DNA from: an uncultured Muribaculaceae bacterium
GTDB lineage: Bacteria > Bacteroidota > Bacteroidia > Bacteroidales > Muribaculaceae
DNA length: 24,732 nt
NCBI GenBank assembly: GCA_910577465.1
Contig: CAJTMM010000022.1
Location: 20,236 to 44,967 of the forward strand
Reading direction: 5' to 3'
Below are positions 1-7,659 of this stretch, one piece after another (position 1 is the first letter of the stretch; every line of letters starts with the position of its first letter). Below the pieces are notes generated by a model, which was not told the DNA's origin, ran no database searches, and saw only the letters and a list, made by a program, of their open reading frames with translations. Both the position numbers and the translations under genes were made by a program.

Positions 1-1021
1 CGGGGTAGTCTATGGCGTATTTGGCGCGGGCTATGGATATGTGGCGGTCCTCAAGCGGCTGACGCATGACCTCGAGCACCGAGCGGGAAAATTCCGGGAA
101 CTCATCGAGAAACAGTATGCCGTTGTGAGCCAGTGAAATCTCTCCCGGTGTGGGGTAGGCTCCGCCGCCCACAAGTGCCACGGGTGATATGGTGTGGTGC
201 GGTGAGCGGAACGGCCGTTGGGTCATGAGCCGCGAGCCTTGCTTGAGCTTTCCAGCCACGGAGTGTATCTTGGTGGTCTCGAGGGCTTCGGCGAGCGACA
301 GCGGCGGCAGTATGGAGGGGAGCCGCTTTGCCATCATGGATTTGCCCGAGCCCGGAGGGCCTACGAGCAATATGTTGTGGCCGCCGGCACATGCCACCTC
401 GAAAGCGCGCTTCACATTCTCCTGACCCTTGACCTCCGAGAAGTCGAAATCGAAATTTTCGGCTGCGGCGGCAAACTCCTCGCGGGTGTTGACTACGGTA
501 GGCTCGATATTGGCATTATCTGAAAGAAAATCCACCACGTCGCGCATGGAGCTTACGCCCAGCACGTCGAGATTATTGACCACGGCGGCTTCGGTAGCGT
601 TGGCACGGGGGAGTATCATGCCGCGGTAGCCCATCTTGCGGGCGAGGATAGCCATGGGTAATGCGCCCTTTATGGGCAGTACCGTGCCGTCGAGCGATAG
701 CTCGCCCATGATGAGGTATTGCGCCAGCCGGTCGGCGGGAATCTTTTCGGCTGCCGCCAATATGCCTACAGCTATGGGCAGGTCGTAGGCGGCACCCTCC
801 TTCTTGACATCGGCAGGAGAGAGGTTGACAAGCACGCGACGCCTTGGGAAATCCAGTCCCGACTGCGCGAGCGCCGACACCACACGCTGGTAACTCTCCT
901 TGACCGCGGTGTCGGGCAGCCCTACCATGTTGAAGGCTATGCCTTGTGTCACGGCTACTTCTATGGTCACTATTATGGCATCGATGCCTTGCACGGCTGC
1001 GCCGTAGGTTTTTACGAGCAT
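1..1021 (-). CDS. YifB/ComM-family Mg-chelatase-like AAA+ ATPase, C-terminus cut by window edge
   Basis: An open minus-strand frame reads from an ATG at 1021 to the window edge, giving 340 residues without a stop. The N-terminal part (about 20-140) matches the ChlI-like domain of this family, and the Mg-chelatase-type AAA+ domain starts near residue 190. Walker A is GPPGSGKS at 221-228 and Walker B is GILFLDEFPE at 301-310. Family members are about 510 residues, so roughly one third is missing to the left. Known role of the family: ComM of Vibrio is a hexameric helicase that promotes branch migration in natural transformation; in Bacteroidales the role is not established. It lies 31 bp downstream of the lipoprotein gene on the same strand, so the two are probably co-transcribed. 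The family assignment is secure; the cellular role is inference. Confidence 0.93.
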   Translation of the reverse strand, partial: MLVKTYGAAVQGIDAIIVTIEVAVTQGIAFNMVGLPDTAVKESYQRVVSALAQSGLDFPRRRVLVNLSPADVKKEGAAYDLPIAVGILAAAEKIPADRLAQYLIMGELSLDGTVLPIKGALPMAILARKMGYRGMILPRANATEAAVVNNLDVLGVSSMRDVVDFLSDNANIEPTVVNTREEFAAAAENFDFDFSEVKGQENVKRAFEVACAGGHNILLVGPPGSGKSMMAKRLPSILPPLSLAEALETTKIHSVAGKLKQGSRLMTQRPFRSPHHTISPVALVGGGAYPTPGEISLAHNGILFLDEFPEFSRSVLEVMRQPLEDRHISIARAKYAIDYP

Positions 1022-1052
1022 GGGAGGTGAGGTATGTCGGTGTATGATGGGG

Positions 1053-2069
1053 TTATTTAAGTCTGTCGGTAATCACAGCTTCAGCTTGGGATACTGATGA
1101 GCCACGGTAGAGCTGCGAGCCGGTAGAGTCGGCGACTATGAAGAACGGAAGTCGCGGTACAGCCAGTTTCTGCACGGCGGTGAAAGCCACCGAGCCGGGA
1201 GCCCATGTCTGGCTCCATGTGGCGGAGTCGGGCTGTATGCTGCGGGTCCATGCCGCGGAGTCGGGAGCCGTGGATATCTCCACGGGGCGGAACCGCCGAT
1301 GGGGATATAGGCTTGTGAGATGGCGTATGCGGGGTATGACGGAGTCGCGTGCCGCGCGGCGGTCGGATATGAAGTAGAGCATGGACACCGACTGGTTGCG
1401 CGGATTGTAGCGCACCATGGAGTCGCCGCGTCCGTAGAGGTTCATCGGGGCAAGGTCGGCGCGTGTGGCGTTGGAGAGCTGTGATGCGAGTATGGTGTTG
1501 AAATTCTGGACCACGGCAGTGGGTCGTACCGCCGGGGATATAAGCGTGAAGAGTGAGTCGGCGAGCTGTTCGTAGCCTTCGGTCCGGAACTCGGTCACGA
1601 GTATGGCTGTGGCGGCGATGTTGTTGGGATTTGCCGTCACGAATTCGGCTATGGAGCGGTTGATGGCTTCGGCATCACGTGTGTGCAGTGCCGGGGCGTT
1701 GTCGCGCATCCACTCGGCAATCTTGGATGAGGGTGAACTGCCGCTGACGTCGAGAGCCAACGGGTCGTCGATATTGGCGCGGAGTTTTATTTTGTCGCCG
1801 TTCTTGACCACGAGCGTGGCTATGGGGGTGCCGTCGGAGAGTGTCACGCTTGCGAGTGTGGGCTGTGCCGATATACCTTGCAGCCGGAACGCGCCAGCTT
1901 CGGCAGGTGCCGAAAGGCGTTGCAGCCCGCCATTGGCGTAGTAGGTGACTGTCACTGTCTGTGAACCGATGCCTGTAATTTCACCGCGTATGCTGAATTT
2001 CTCACTTTTGCCGCATCCGGTGAGCAGTGCCGCCATGATGATGGCGATGATGGATATGTAGCTTTTCAA
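1053..2069 (-). CDS. DUF4369-type lipoprotein with a degenerate thioredoxin-like C-terminus
   Basis: A 338-residue protein with a lipoprotein signal peptide; the lipobox is LLTGC with the acylated cysteine at residue 19. Residues about 24-110 resemble DUF4369, the beta-rich N-terminal domain found on many Bacteroidetes AhpC/TSA-like thiol-disulfide proteins. The C-terminus (about 305-338, including RLPFFIVADSTG) resembles the last strands of a thioredoxin fold, but no CxxC motif is present, so redox activity is unlikely. The start is a TTG at 2069. Upstream in frame there is only a stop codon with no ATG, and the next internal ATG (residue 12) would leave a leader too short for export. A Bacteroidetes-type promoter lies about 30 bp upstream. 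It is probably co-transcribed with the yifB/comM-like gene. Function unknown. Confidence 0.75.
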   Translation of the reverse strand: MKSYISIIAIIMAALLTGCGKSEKFSIRGEITGIGSQTVTVTYYANGGLQRLSAPAEAGAFRLQGISAQPTLASVTLSDGTPIATLVVKNGDKIKLRANIDDPLALDVSGSSPSSKIAEWMRDNAPALHTRDAEAINRSIAEFVTANPNNIAATAILVTEFRTEGYEQLADSLFTLISPAVRPTAVVQNFNTILASQLSNATRADLAPMNLYGRGDSMVRYNPRNQSVSMLYFISDRRAARDSVIPRIRHLTSLYPHRRFRPVEISTAPDSAAWTRSIQPDSATWSQTWAPGSVAFTAVQKLAVPRLPFFIVADSTGSQLYRGSSVSQAEAVITDRLK

Positions 2070-2099
2070 TTGCAGGTAATGTTGAGGGTGTTAATAATG

Positions 2100-2130
2100 C
2101 AAAGGTAGCTATAAGGGGGAATTAAAGCAA
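2100..2130 (-). promoter_or_regulatory. Promoter of the DUF4369 lipoprotein-yifB unit
   Basis: On the minus strand, TACCTTTG (2107 to 2100) fits the Bacteroidetes -7 consensus TAnnTTTG. A TTG at 2130-2128 sits 20 nt upstream, within the usual -33/-7 spacing. Transcription would start near 2093, about 24 nt before the TTG start codon. Confidence 0.6.
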
Positions 2131-2140
2131 GAAAAAAGGC

Positions 2141-2167
2141 ATCGACGCCCACAAAAAGTGGGTCGAT
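2141..2167. promoter_or_regulatory. Inverted repeat between divergent promoters
   Basis: ATCGA-cg-CCCAC, an AAAAA loop, then GTGGGTCGAT form a 10-bp stem with a 2-nt bulge. It sits between the minus-strand promoter at 2100-2130 and the pldA -7 element at 2195-2202. It could be an operator serving both genes or a hairpin; nothing distinguishes these. Confidence 0.3.
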
Positions 2168-2194
2168 AAGTGTCATACTTAGGATGCAAGTGCT

Positions 2195-2202
2195 TATCTT
2201 TG
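2195..2202 (+). promoter_or_regulatory. Bacteroidetes -7 element of pldA
   Basis: TATCTTTG matches TAnnTTTG. No clear -33 TTG was found at the expected distance. Transcription would begin at about 2208-2210, which is at or inside the GTG codon at 2207, so it bears on the choice of pldA start. Confidence 0.45.
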
Positions 2203-2206
2203 CCAT

Positions 2207-3052
2207 GTGAAACGGATAATGACTGTAATATTGATAGCGATTGTCTCGGCGTGGTGCGCGCCGCAGTCTGGTGCGCAGATTATGAGCGTGAGCGGCGAGA
2301 CTATCAATACCGACAGTCTGCGCCGCGATTTCGACCGGCAGCCGTATTTCGGTCTGTACAAGGACAATTATTTCACATTCGGTATGCCTATAGGTCAGAA
2401 GCCTACCCGCGAAAACTCAAATGTGAAATTTCAGGTGTCGATATCGCAGCGTCTCACCCGCAGCACGTTGCCTTGGAACACATATCTGTTCCTGTTCTAT
2501 ACGCAGAAGGTGTTCTGGAATGTGCTTGAGAATTCCATGCCCATGACCGACCTGAATTTCAATCCCGGAGTGGGGTTGGTCAAGCCGTTGTTTGCCAAGA
2601 ACCGTTTCATAGGCAAACTCATGCTGCTGCTCGAGCATGAGAGCAACGGGCGCGACGGCATACAGTCGCGTTCGTGGAATAAGATTACGCTCGGAGCCAA
2701 TATCATGATTGACCCAACGTTTATAGTCCACGGCAAGTTCTGGATTCCGATAGTCGACGGGCAGAACAATAAGGATATATTGGACTATTGCGGTATATAT
2801 CAGGTGGGTACGTCGTTCTTCTCTCCCAACAGGCGCTTCGGTGCGAGTGTGACGTTGGTGAAACGTCGCGGGTGGTCGCTCAACTACAACACTATAGTGG
2901 AGTTCAACTACCGGCTGTTCAAGCGCGATAATCAGTATCTGTTTCTACAGTACTACAATGGTTACGGCGAAGGGCTGCTGGATTACAAGCAGTTTCATTC
3001 GATGTTGCGCGTGGGCATAGTGATAAAGCCGCGGATATTCAGCGATTATTGA
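2207..3052 (+). CDS. pldA: Outer-membrane phospholipase A (OMPLA)
   Basis: A 281-residue protein with an N-terminal signal peptide (cleavage probably after SGAQ, near residue 24) and a beta-barrel-like body. The diagnostic OMPLA segment is present: HESNGRDGIQSRSWNK, with His144, Ser146 and Asn158 forming the expected catalytic triad in the same spacing as the E. coli enzyme. The family hydrolyses acyl chains of phospholipids that reach the outer leaflet of the outer membrane, acts as a calcium-dependent dimer, and helps preserve outer-membrane asymmetry. The GTG at 2207 is the longest start. The ATG at 2219 still leaves a complete signal peptide and fits better with the -7 element at 2195-2202, so it may be the true start. 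The stop lies 10 nt from that of the converging DUF2752 gene. Confidence 0.92.
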   Translation: MKRIMTVILIAIVSAWCAPQSGAQIMSVSGETINTDSLRRDFDRQPYFGLYKDNYFTFGMPIGQKPTRENSNVKFQVSISQRLTRSTLPWNTYLFLFYTQKVFWNVLENSMPMTDLNFNPGVGLVKPLFAKNRFIGKLMLLLEHESNGRDGIQSRSWNKITLGANIMIDPTFIVHGKFWIPIVDGQNNKDILDYCGIYQVGTSFFSPNRRFGASVTLVKRRGWSLNYNTIVEFNYRLFKRDNQYLFLQYYNGYGEGLLDYKQFHSMLRVGIVIKPRIFSDY

Positions 3053-3062
3053 TTACCGGGAA

Positions 3063-3449
3063 TCAGCGCAGCCATATATTGCGCGCAATGCCCCAAGCAA
3101 GCAGTATTATTAACGCGGTCCATATTGCCGTGCGTGAATTGACGGTCATGTACAGCCGCGGGTAGCGGTGGCGCATCAACTGCGCTGCCACAAGGATGGT
3201 CACTACGGGAATTGCAGCCACCAGCATGGCGTTGTAACGCCATGCCATGGCGATATCGCCATGGATGAGTGCGTGTATGGCGCGTTGCGACCCGCATCCG
3301 GGGCAGTCCCATCCGGTGATGGACTTGAACATGCATCGGGGGAAGATGTGCGTTGCCGGATCGACAAGTGCATACAATAGGAATATCCCTACCGCGGCTA
3401 TGGCTGCGATAGAGAGTAGTGCGCCGCGTTTGGCTTTGGCGGGTGTCAT
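3063..3449 (-). CDS. DUF2752 membrane protein
   Basis: A protein of about 128 residues starting MTPAKAKRGALLS. It has about three hydrophobic segments and the family signature CPGCGSQRAIHALIHGDIAMAW, including the CPxCG pair followed by an arginine. DUF2752 proteins are small integral membrane proteins of unknown function, common in Bacteroidetes. I chose the ATG at 3449 because it overlaps the TGA of the upstream GYF_2-CD225 gene as ATGA, the usual arrangement for translational coupling. A longer in-frame extension upstream would lie inside that gene and adds a basic, non-conserved stretch. It is the last gene of the dtd operon and ends 10 nt from the convergent pldA. Confidence 0.85.
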   Translation of the reverse strand: MTPAKAKRGALLSIAAIAAVGIFLLYALVDPATHIFPRCMFKSITGWDCPGCGSQRAIHALIHGDIAMAWRYNAMLVAAIPVVTILVAAQLMRHRYPRLYMTVNSRTAIWTALIILLAWGIARNIWLR

Positions 3450-3964
3450 AGCATGGCGAGTACCATGGAGAATGGAGCCCATACGATGCCTGCGACTATG
3501 GTGACGATAAGCCACATCTCGGCTGAGTCGGATGCTTTACGGGCGCCTTCGAGGTCGCCGCCTTCGTAGCGTGGCTCCACCTTGGTGGCATATATCAGGG
3601 CGACTATGCCGGTGGGGATGCAGCAGAGCAGCATTGCCACAATGCTCCATGCCAGATATGTGGGCGGCATGGGCTCATTGGGACGGCGCTCGGGGTGCAG
3701 GTGCCTGCGCAGCGGTTGCTGCATGGAGGTGTAGGTGGGTGTGGGTTGTACTTCCGGTGCAGGTGTGGGTTCCGGTGCGGGCTGAGGAGCTGCCTGAGCC
3801 CGGTTTATGGCATCGGCAAGCTCCGGGAAGAAGCTTGCCTGACGCCAAGATGGTAGTCCCGGGTGCCACACGAGGGTGTCGCGCTGCAAAGGCATGCGGC
3901 GAATCTCCTCAAGGGTCAGTGGTCCCATCTGCCGGTTGTCTACTATTATCCAGTAGTTGTTCAT
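3446..3964 (-). CDS. GYF_2 and CD225/dispanin-like membrane protein
   Basis: A 172-residue protein in three parts. Residues 1-50 form a GYF_2-type (DUF4339) domain with the pattern YWIIVDNRQMGPLTLEEI and a later W-HPGLPSW. Residues about 55-100 are a low-complexity Pro/Ala/Gln linker. Residues about 100-172 form a CD225-like region with two membrane segments around IPTGIVALIYATKV. The CD225 fold also includes the eukaryotic interferon-induced transmembrane proteins; bacterial members have no settled function. It is 21 bp downstream of deoC and overlaps the DUF2752 start by 4 nt, so the two small membrane proteins are probably made together. There is no signal peptide, so the GYF_2 domain is likely cytoplasmic and may bind a peptide ligand (inference). 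Confidence 0.85.
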   Translation of the reverse strand: MNNYWIIVDNRQMGPLTLEEIRRMPLQRDTLVWHPGLPSWRQASFFPELADAINRAQAAPQPAPEPTPAPEVQPTPTYTSMQQPLRRHLHPERRPNEPMPPTYLAWSIVAMLLCCIPTGIVALIYATKVEPRYEGGDLEGARKASDSAEMWLIVTIVAGIVWAPFSMVLAML

Positions 3965-3985
3965 CGGTGTGATGCGGGAATGTGA

Positions 3986-4870
3986 TTAGAAGAATTTGGT
4001 TTCCACGCCGAGTATGTCGGAGAGGAGGTTGTTGGCAAGACGGCTTGCACCGATACGGAAGTACTCGTTGTCGAGCCATTTTTCGCCGAGCACGTGTTTC
4101 ACAATTGTGTAGTAGGCTATGGCTTCGTCGGTGGTTGATACGCCGCCGGCAGGTTTGAAGCCTACCATGCGTCCGGTCTGGTCGTAGTATTCCTTTATGC
4201 ACTGGCACATTATGTAGGCAGCTTCAAGCGATGCACCAGGGTATTCCTTGCCGGTGGATGTCTTTATGAAGTCCGCGCCTGAGTACATGGCGAGGATGGA
4301 TGCCGCGCGGATGTTCTCGGCGGTCTTGAGCGCGCCTGTCTCGAGGATTACTTTCAGATGGGCGTCGCGGCAGGAGTGCTTGAGTTCGGATATTTCGTCG
4401 CACACCTCTTCCCAGTCGCCGTCAAGGAAGTTGCCCAGGTTCATCACTATGTCTATTTCGTCGGCACCGCCTTCAACGGCAAGCGCGGTCTCGGCTACCT
4501 TGACCTCGGGGAATGATTGTGATGAGGGGAAGCATCCTGCCACGCAGGCTATGTTTACTTCGGTGACGTCGAGTACGGTGCGCACGACAGGTGCGAAGTT
4601 GGGGTACACGCATATTGCGGCAACGGGAGGAAGGTCGCCATGCTCGTTTTCAAAATCATTGACACGTTCGGTGAAACGGGCTACCGATTGGGGAGAGTCG
4701 GTGGACTTGAGCGTGGTAAGGTCTATGCAGTTGAACAATAGTTTCATCACGTCTGCCGTGCGGTTTGCCTCCATTTCGTCGGCAAGTATTTTAGCTACTT
4801 CTGCCTTTACTTTTTCGTCGTCGGTGGTTACCTGACTTTTGGCTACGGTGTCTTGATATTTATCTGCCAT
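3986..4870 (-). CDS. deoC: Deoxyribose-phosphate aldolase
   Basis: A 294-residue class I aldolase that converts 2-deoxy-D-ribose 5-phosphate to glyceraldehyde 3-phosphate and acetaldehyde in deoxynucleoside catabolism. The Schiff-base lysine is K203 in FIKTSTGK. The second conserved lysine is K239 in GFKPAGGV, and the catalytic aspartate is D140 in DEIDIVMN. It is longer than the E. coli protein (259 residues) mainly through an N-terminal helical extension of about 35 residues. It sits 38 bp downstream of the MazG-like gene and 21 bp upstream of the GYF_2-CD225 gene, in an operon whose upstream genes (dtd, mazG-like) also deal with nucleotide or aminoacyl-tRNA quality control. Confidence 0.96.
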   Translation of the reverse strand: MADKYQDTVAKSQVTTDDEKVKAEVAKILADEMEANRTADVMKLLFNCIDLTTLKSTDSPQSVARFTERVNDFENEHGDLPPVAAICVYPNFAPVVRTVLDVTEVNIACVAGCFPSSQSFPEVKVAETALAVEGGADEIDIVMNLGNFLDGDWEEVCDEISELKHSCRDAHLKVILETGALKTAENIRAASILAMYSGADFIKTSTGKEYPGASLEAAYIMCQCIKEYYDQTGRMVGFKPAGGVSTTDEAIAYYTIVKHVLGEKWLDNEYFRIGASRLANNLLSDILGVETKFF

Positions 4871-4908
4871 GGTGTGAATTATATTTTTATGGTTATTTGT
4901 CTTGTATG

Positions 4909-5256
4909 TTATTTCTGCAGCTTCGGGTTCTGTCTGTGGCGGTCTTTATCCCTAATGCTTTTCTTGCGGATATTGTTCATGAACGCTTCGGTGAGGTCTA
5001 TGCCCTCCTGATTGGCGATTGCCACGGTGACCCAAAGCAGGTCGGCAAGTTCATCGGCAAGAGTGTCCTCCTCGCCATGTTTCCACGACTGGTCGCCATG
5101 GCGGCGCGCCATTATCCGCGCCACCTCACCTGTCTCCTCGGCAAGTATTGCCATGTTGGTGAGGGGTGAGAAGTACCGCACGCCGGTGGTGGTAATCCAT
5201 TGGTCCACATCGCGCTGTATCTGGCGCATGGTTATGTCGGGAGATGTGTTATCCAT
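4909..5256 (-). CDS. MazG-like nucleotide pyrophosphohydrolase
   Basis: A 115-residue all-alpha protein starting MDNTSPDITM. The metal-binding residues of the MazG fold are present: EETGE at 40-44 (E40, E41, E44) and DELAD at 68-72 (E69 and D72). Such enzymes hydrolyse non-canonical or excess nucleoside triphosphates to monophosphates and pyrophosphate; the substrate here cannot be told from sequence. The single-domain length matches the short MazG-like class rather than the two-domain E. coli MazG. The ATG at 5256 shares one base with the dtd stop (TAATG), pointing to translational coupling. The same frame stays open far upstream across dtd and the glycosidase gene, but that is a shadow and not part of this gene. 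Confidence 0.92.
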   Translation of the reverse strand: MDNTSPDITMRQIQRDVDQWITTTGVRYFSPLTNMAILAEETGEVARIMARRHGDQSWKHGEEDTLADELADLLWVTVAIANQEGIDLTEAFMNNIRKKSIRDKDRHRQNPKLQK

Positions 5257-5708
5257 TATTCCTTGAGATGAGAGTCTATTATTATCGTTACGGGACCGTC
5301 GTTGACCAATGCCACCTGCATGTCGGCACCGAATACCCCTCGTGCAACAGGGCGTCCTAACCGTTCCGCCACCATGGTGCAATAGGTCTCGTATAGTGGC
5401 AGGCTCTGTTCGGGGCGTGCCGCACGGATATAGCTGGGGCGGTTGCCCTTGCGGGTCGAAGCCGTGAGTGTGAACTGGCTCACCGCAAGCACCTCGCCCC
5501 CAACGGCTGTTACCGGCAGGTTCATCACTCCGTCGGCGTCGTCGAATATGCGTAATGCCGCCGTCTTGTCGGCGAGCCAGCGGGCATCGTCGATGGTGTC
5601 GCCGGTGTCCACGCCCACCAGCACCATCATGCCGGGGCCTATCGCCGAGTGCGTTACCCCACCTATGCTGACCGAAGCTTCCTTTACACGTTGGATTACT
5701 ATACGCAT
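5256..5708 (-). CDS. dtd: D-aminoacyl-tRNA deacylase
   Basis: A 150-residue protein of the usual family length. Both signature motifs are present: SQFTL at 77-81 and the Gly-cisPro motif in NDGPVT (138-141), which reaches into the partner subunit of the homodimer. The enzyme removes D-amino acids (and glycine mischarged on tRNA-Ala) from tRNA, protecting translation. It is the first gene of the operon dtd, mazG-like, deoC, GYF_2-CD225, DUF2752. A -7 element lies about 35 bp upstream, and the divergent GH123-like gene begins 109 bp away. Confidence 0.96.
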   Translation of the reverse strand: MRIVIQRVKEASVSIGGVTHSAIGPGMMVLVGVDTGDTIDDARWLADKTAALRIFDDADGVMNLPVTAVGGEVLAVSQFTLTASTRKGNRPSYIRAARPEQSLPLYETYCTMVAERLGRPVARGVFGADMQVALVNDGPVTIIIDSHLKE

Positions 5709-5741
5709 GTCTTTGCTTAACTGTGAGATGGATTAATAACG

Positions 5742-5749
5742 CAAACTTA
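5742..5749 (-). promoter_or_regulatory. Bacteroidetes -7 element of the dtd operon
   Basis: The minus strand reads TAAGTTTG, matching TAnnTTTG, 34 nt before the dtd ATG. A -33 TTG is not evident at the expected spacing. The same octamer recurs on the plus strand at 5773-5780, so the divergent pair uses identical -7 elements. Confidence 0.5.
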
Positions 5750-5772
5750 GCAAAAAAATCTCGGAAATTATG

Positions 5773-5780
5773 TAAGTTTG
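5773..5780 (+). promoter_or_regulatory. Bacteroidetes -7 element of the GH123-like gene
   Basis: TAAGTTTG fits TAnnTTTG and lies 38 nt before the ATG at 5818, predicting a leader of about 30 nt. No clear -33 element is seen. Confidence 0.5.
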
Positions 5781-5817
5781 CATCAGATATTAATAATGTA
5801 ACGATATAACTGCTGAT

Positions 5818-7557
5818 ATGAAGAAATGTATGTCCGCATTGCTTGCGTTGCTGCCGCTGCTTGCGCCGGCGCAGGTCAAGGAGTATGTTGAGCCTGTCGA
5901 TACGGCTACGGTCGATGTCTCGGGCTGGGATTCGGTGACGGGTGCGCCACGGCTCACATGGGCTTCCAAGAATGTGCATTACCGACAGTTTGCCACACCT
6001 CCATCCTACGATGTCGCCGATACGGTGATTAATGTATGGCGCGGTGAACGTGTGGGACTGGAAGCCTTGATGATAAGTCCGGAGACAACAGCTCCATTGT
6101 CGCTCTCGCTGTCGGATTTCATGCAAGGCAAGCGTGTGGTGGATGCTCCCGGCAGCCATGCATCGTGGATGCGTTATGTCACCACTACGTCGTGGAATGC
6201 CTGCGGCTATCCGTCGGATACGCTGCCTACATATACGGTGCCTGATATGATAGACCTGGAGGGTGTGGCAGCTGCCATGCCTGCGCGCTCGGTGCGCCCG
6301 ATATGGTGCACTATAGAGGTGCCGCGCGGCATAGCCCCCGGAGCATACGATATGACGCTTACGGTTACTGACCAGAGCTCGCGCCGCAAGGTGGGTGAAT
6401 TGAAGGTGACTCTTAATGTCAACGAACGTGTGCTTCCCGAGCCCAAGGACTATGCGTTCTATCTCGACCTTTGGCAACAGCCTTACTCCGTGTCGCGTTA
6501 CTATGGAGTGAAGCCCTGGAGCAAGGAGCACCTCGAACTGATGCGCCCCTATATGGATATGTTGGCACGTGCCGGACAGAAAACGGTGTCGGTGATACTG
6601 TTCTATGAGCCGTGGGGCGAGCAGAGCAATGATAAGTTCGAGCCTATGGTGCAGACCACATTGCGCCGTGATGGTTCGTGGGATTATGATTACACCATAC
6701 TGGACCGTTATGTGGAGTTTATGGCGGAGTCGGGCATAGACGCCAACCTGTCGTGCTTCACCATGATACCGTGGGAGATGAAATTCCGCTATTTCGATGA
6801 GTCCAAGGGTGACTATGATTTCCTTGCCACCACATCCGACTCGCCCGAGTACAAGGCGCTGTGGACCGACTTCCTTCAGAAGCTCACCGCGCACCTGAAG
6901 CAGAAGGGGTGGTACGATAAGACCATGATAGTGATGGACGAGCGCGGGCTCCCCGATATGCTCAATGCCTACCGTGTTGCCAAGGAGGCTGTGCCCGGAA
7001 TAAAAATGTCGCTTGCAGGAAGCTATCACAAAGAATTGATAGATAGCTTGGAGTCTTATACGCTAATCAAGGGCGACTTCTTCCCCGAGGATGTGATGAG
7101 GCGCCGTCACGAAAAGGATTTCATAACATTGATGTACACCTGCTGCGCTACACCCGCACCAAGCCAGTTCAGCAACAGCGCACCTGCCGATGGTGCTTAT
7201 CTGCCCGTCTATGCCACGGCCACAGGTCACGATGGCTATCTGCACTGGTCGTATATGAACTGGACCGACAATCCGTTGGAGGATACCCGCTTCCGCATGT
7301 TCGCCCCCGGCGACACCTATTTTATATATCCCGACGGTCGCTCCTCCATACGTTACGAGCGTATGGTCGAAGGTATCCAGATGAGCGAGAAGCTGCGTAT
7401 GCTGCGTGAGGAGATGGTTGCCGCCAAGGATATCGAGGGTTTACAGCGATTGGAAAACGCGTTGTTGCCCATCCGCTCCGGAGCCATGAACGAGTGGTAT
7501 CCGACATCGGCTGTGGTCGACCAATTGCAAGAAGCCATCGACGGAATGTCGAAATGA
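5818..7557 (+). CDS. GH123/DUF4091-type secreted glycosidase
   Basis: A 579-residue protein with a signal peptide (cleavage probably near residue 19, after LAPAQ or nearby) and no lipobox. An N-terminal beta-sandwich (to about 205) precedes a barrel-like region, and the C-terminus (about 480-560) matches DUF4091, with GYLHWSYMNW and a following PLEDTR. The adjacent Asp374-Glu375 in IVMDERG fits the catalytic Asp-Glu pair of GH123, which uses substrate-assisted hydrolysis. Characterised GH123 enzymes are exo-beta-N-acetylgalactosaminidases acting on glycosphingolipid-type glycans; the substrate here is inferred at family level only. It is monocistronic, flanked by a divergent -7 element and a strong convergent hairpin, and separated from the glycan locus by rlmN, so a shared pathway is possible but not shown. 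Confidence 0.82.
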   Translation: MKKCMSALLALLPLLAPAQVKEYVEPVDTATVDVSGWDSVTGAPRLTWASKNVHYRQFATPPSYDVADTVINVWRGERVGLEALMISPETTAPLSLSLSDFMQGKRVVDAPGSHASWMRYVTTTSWNACGYPSDTLPTYTVPDMIDLEGVAAAMPARSVRPIWCTIEVPRGIAPGAYDMTLTVTDQSSRRKVGELKVTLNVNERVLPEPKDYAFYLDLWQQPYSVSRYYGVKPWSKEHLELMRPYMDMLARAGQKTVSVILFYEPWGEQSNDKFEPMVQTTLRRDGSWDYDYTILDRYVEFMAESGIDANLSCFTMIPWEMKFRYFDESKGDYDFLATTSDSPEYKALWTDFLQKLTAHLKQKGWYDKTMIVMDERGLPDMLNAYRVAKEAVPGIKMSLAGSYHKELIDSLESYTLIKGDFFPEDVMRRRHEKDFITLMYTCCATPAPSQFSNSAPADGAYLPVYATATGHDGYLHWSYMNWTDNPLEDTRFRMFAPGDTYFIYPDGRSSIRYERMVEGIQMSEKLRMLREEMVAAKDIEGLQRLENALLPIRSGAMNEWYPTSAVVDQLQEAIDGMSK

Positions 7558-7591
7558 TATATGCCGCTTCGGCGCGGTAATCGTAAGATAT

Positions 7592-7638
7592 AATCAGGTG
7601 GGGCTTTGACCGGGATTTCCGGATAGCCCCACCTGATT
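7592..7638. terminator. Bidirectional hairpin between convergent GH123-like gene and rlmN
   Basis: AATCAGGTGGGGCT (7592-7605) and AGCCCCACCTGATT (7625-7638) form a perfect 14-bp stem. The 19-nt loop contains a second small hairpin, CCGG-GATTT-CCGG. There is no strong T-tract, but placement 35 nt after one stop and 22 nt after the other fits a shared terminator. Confidence 0.75.
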
Positions 7639-7659
7639 GTATATGTCGTGTATCGTTAG

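Noticed and set aside
3450..3515. N-terminal extension of the DUF2752 protein
   Set aside because: It lies inside the upstream gene and is His/Arg-rich; the ATG at 3449 gives a clean coupled start.
4909..7029. Very long minus-strand open frame (706 codons) opposite the GH123-like gene and dtd
   Set aside because: Only its last 115 codons encode a recognisable protein (MazG-like). The rest is rich in His, Arg and Cys, typical of an antisense shadow, and overlaps dtd and the plus-strand glycosidase gene.
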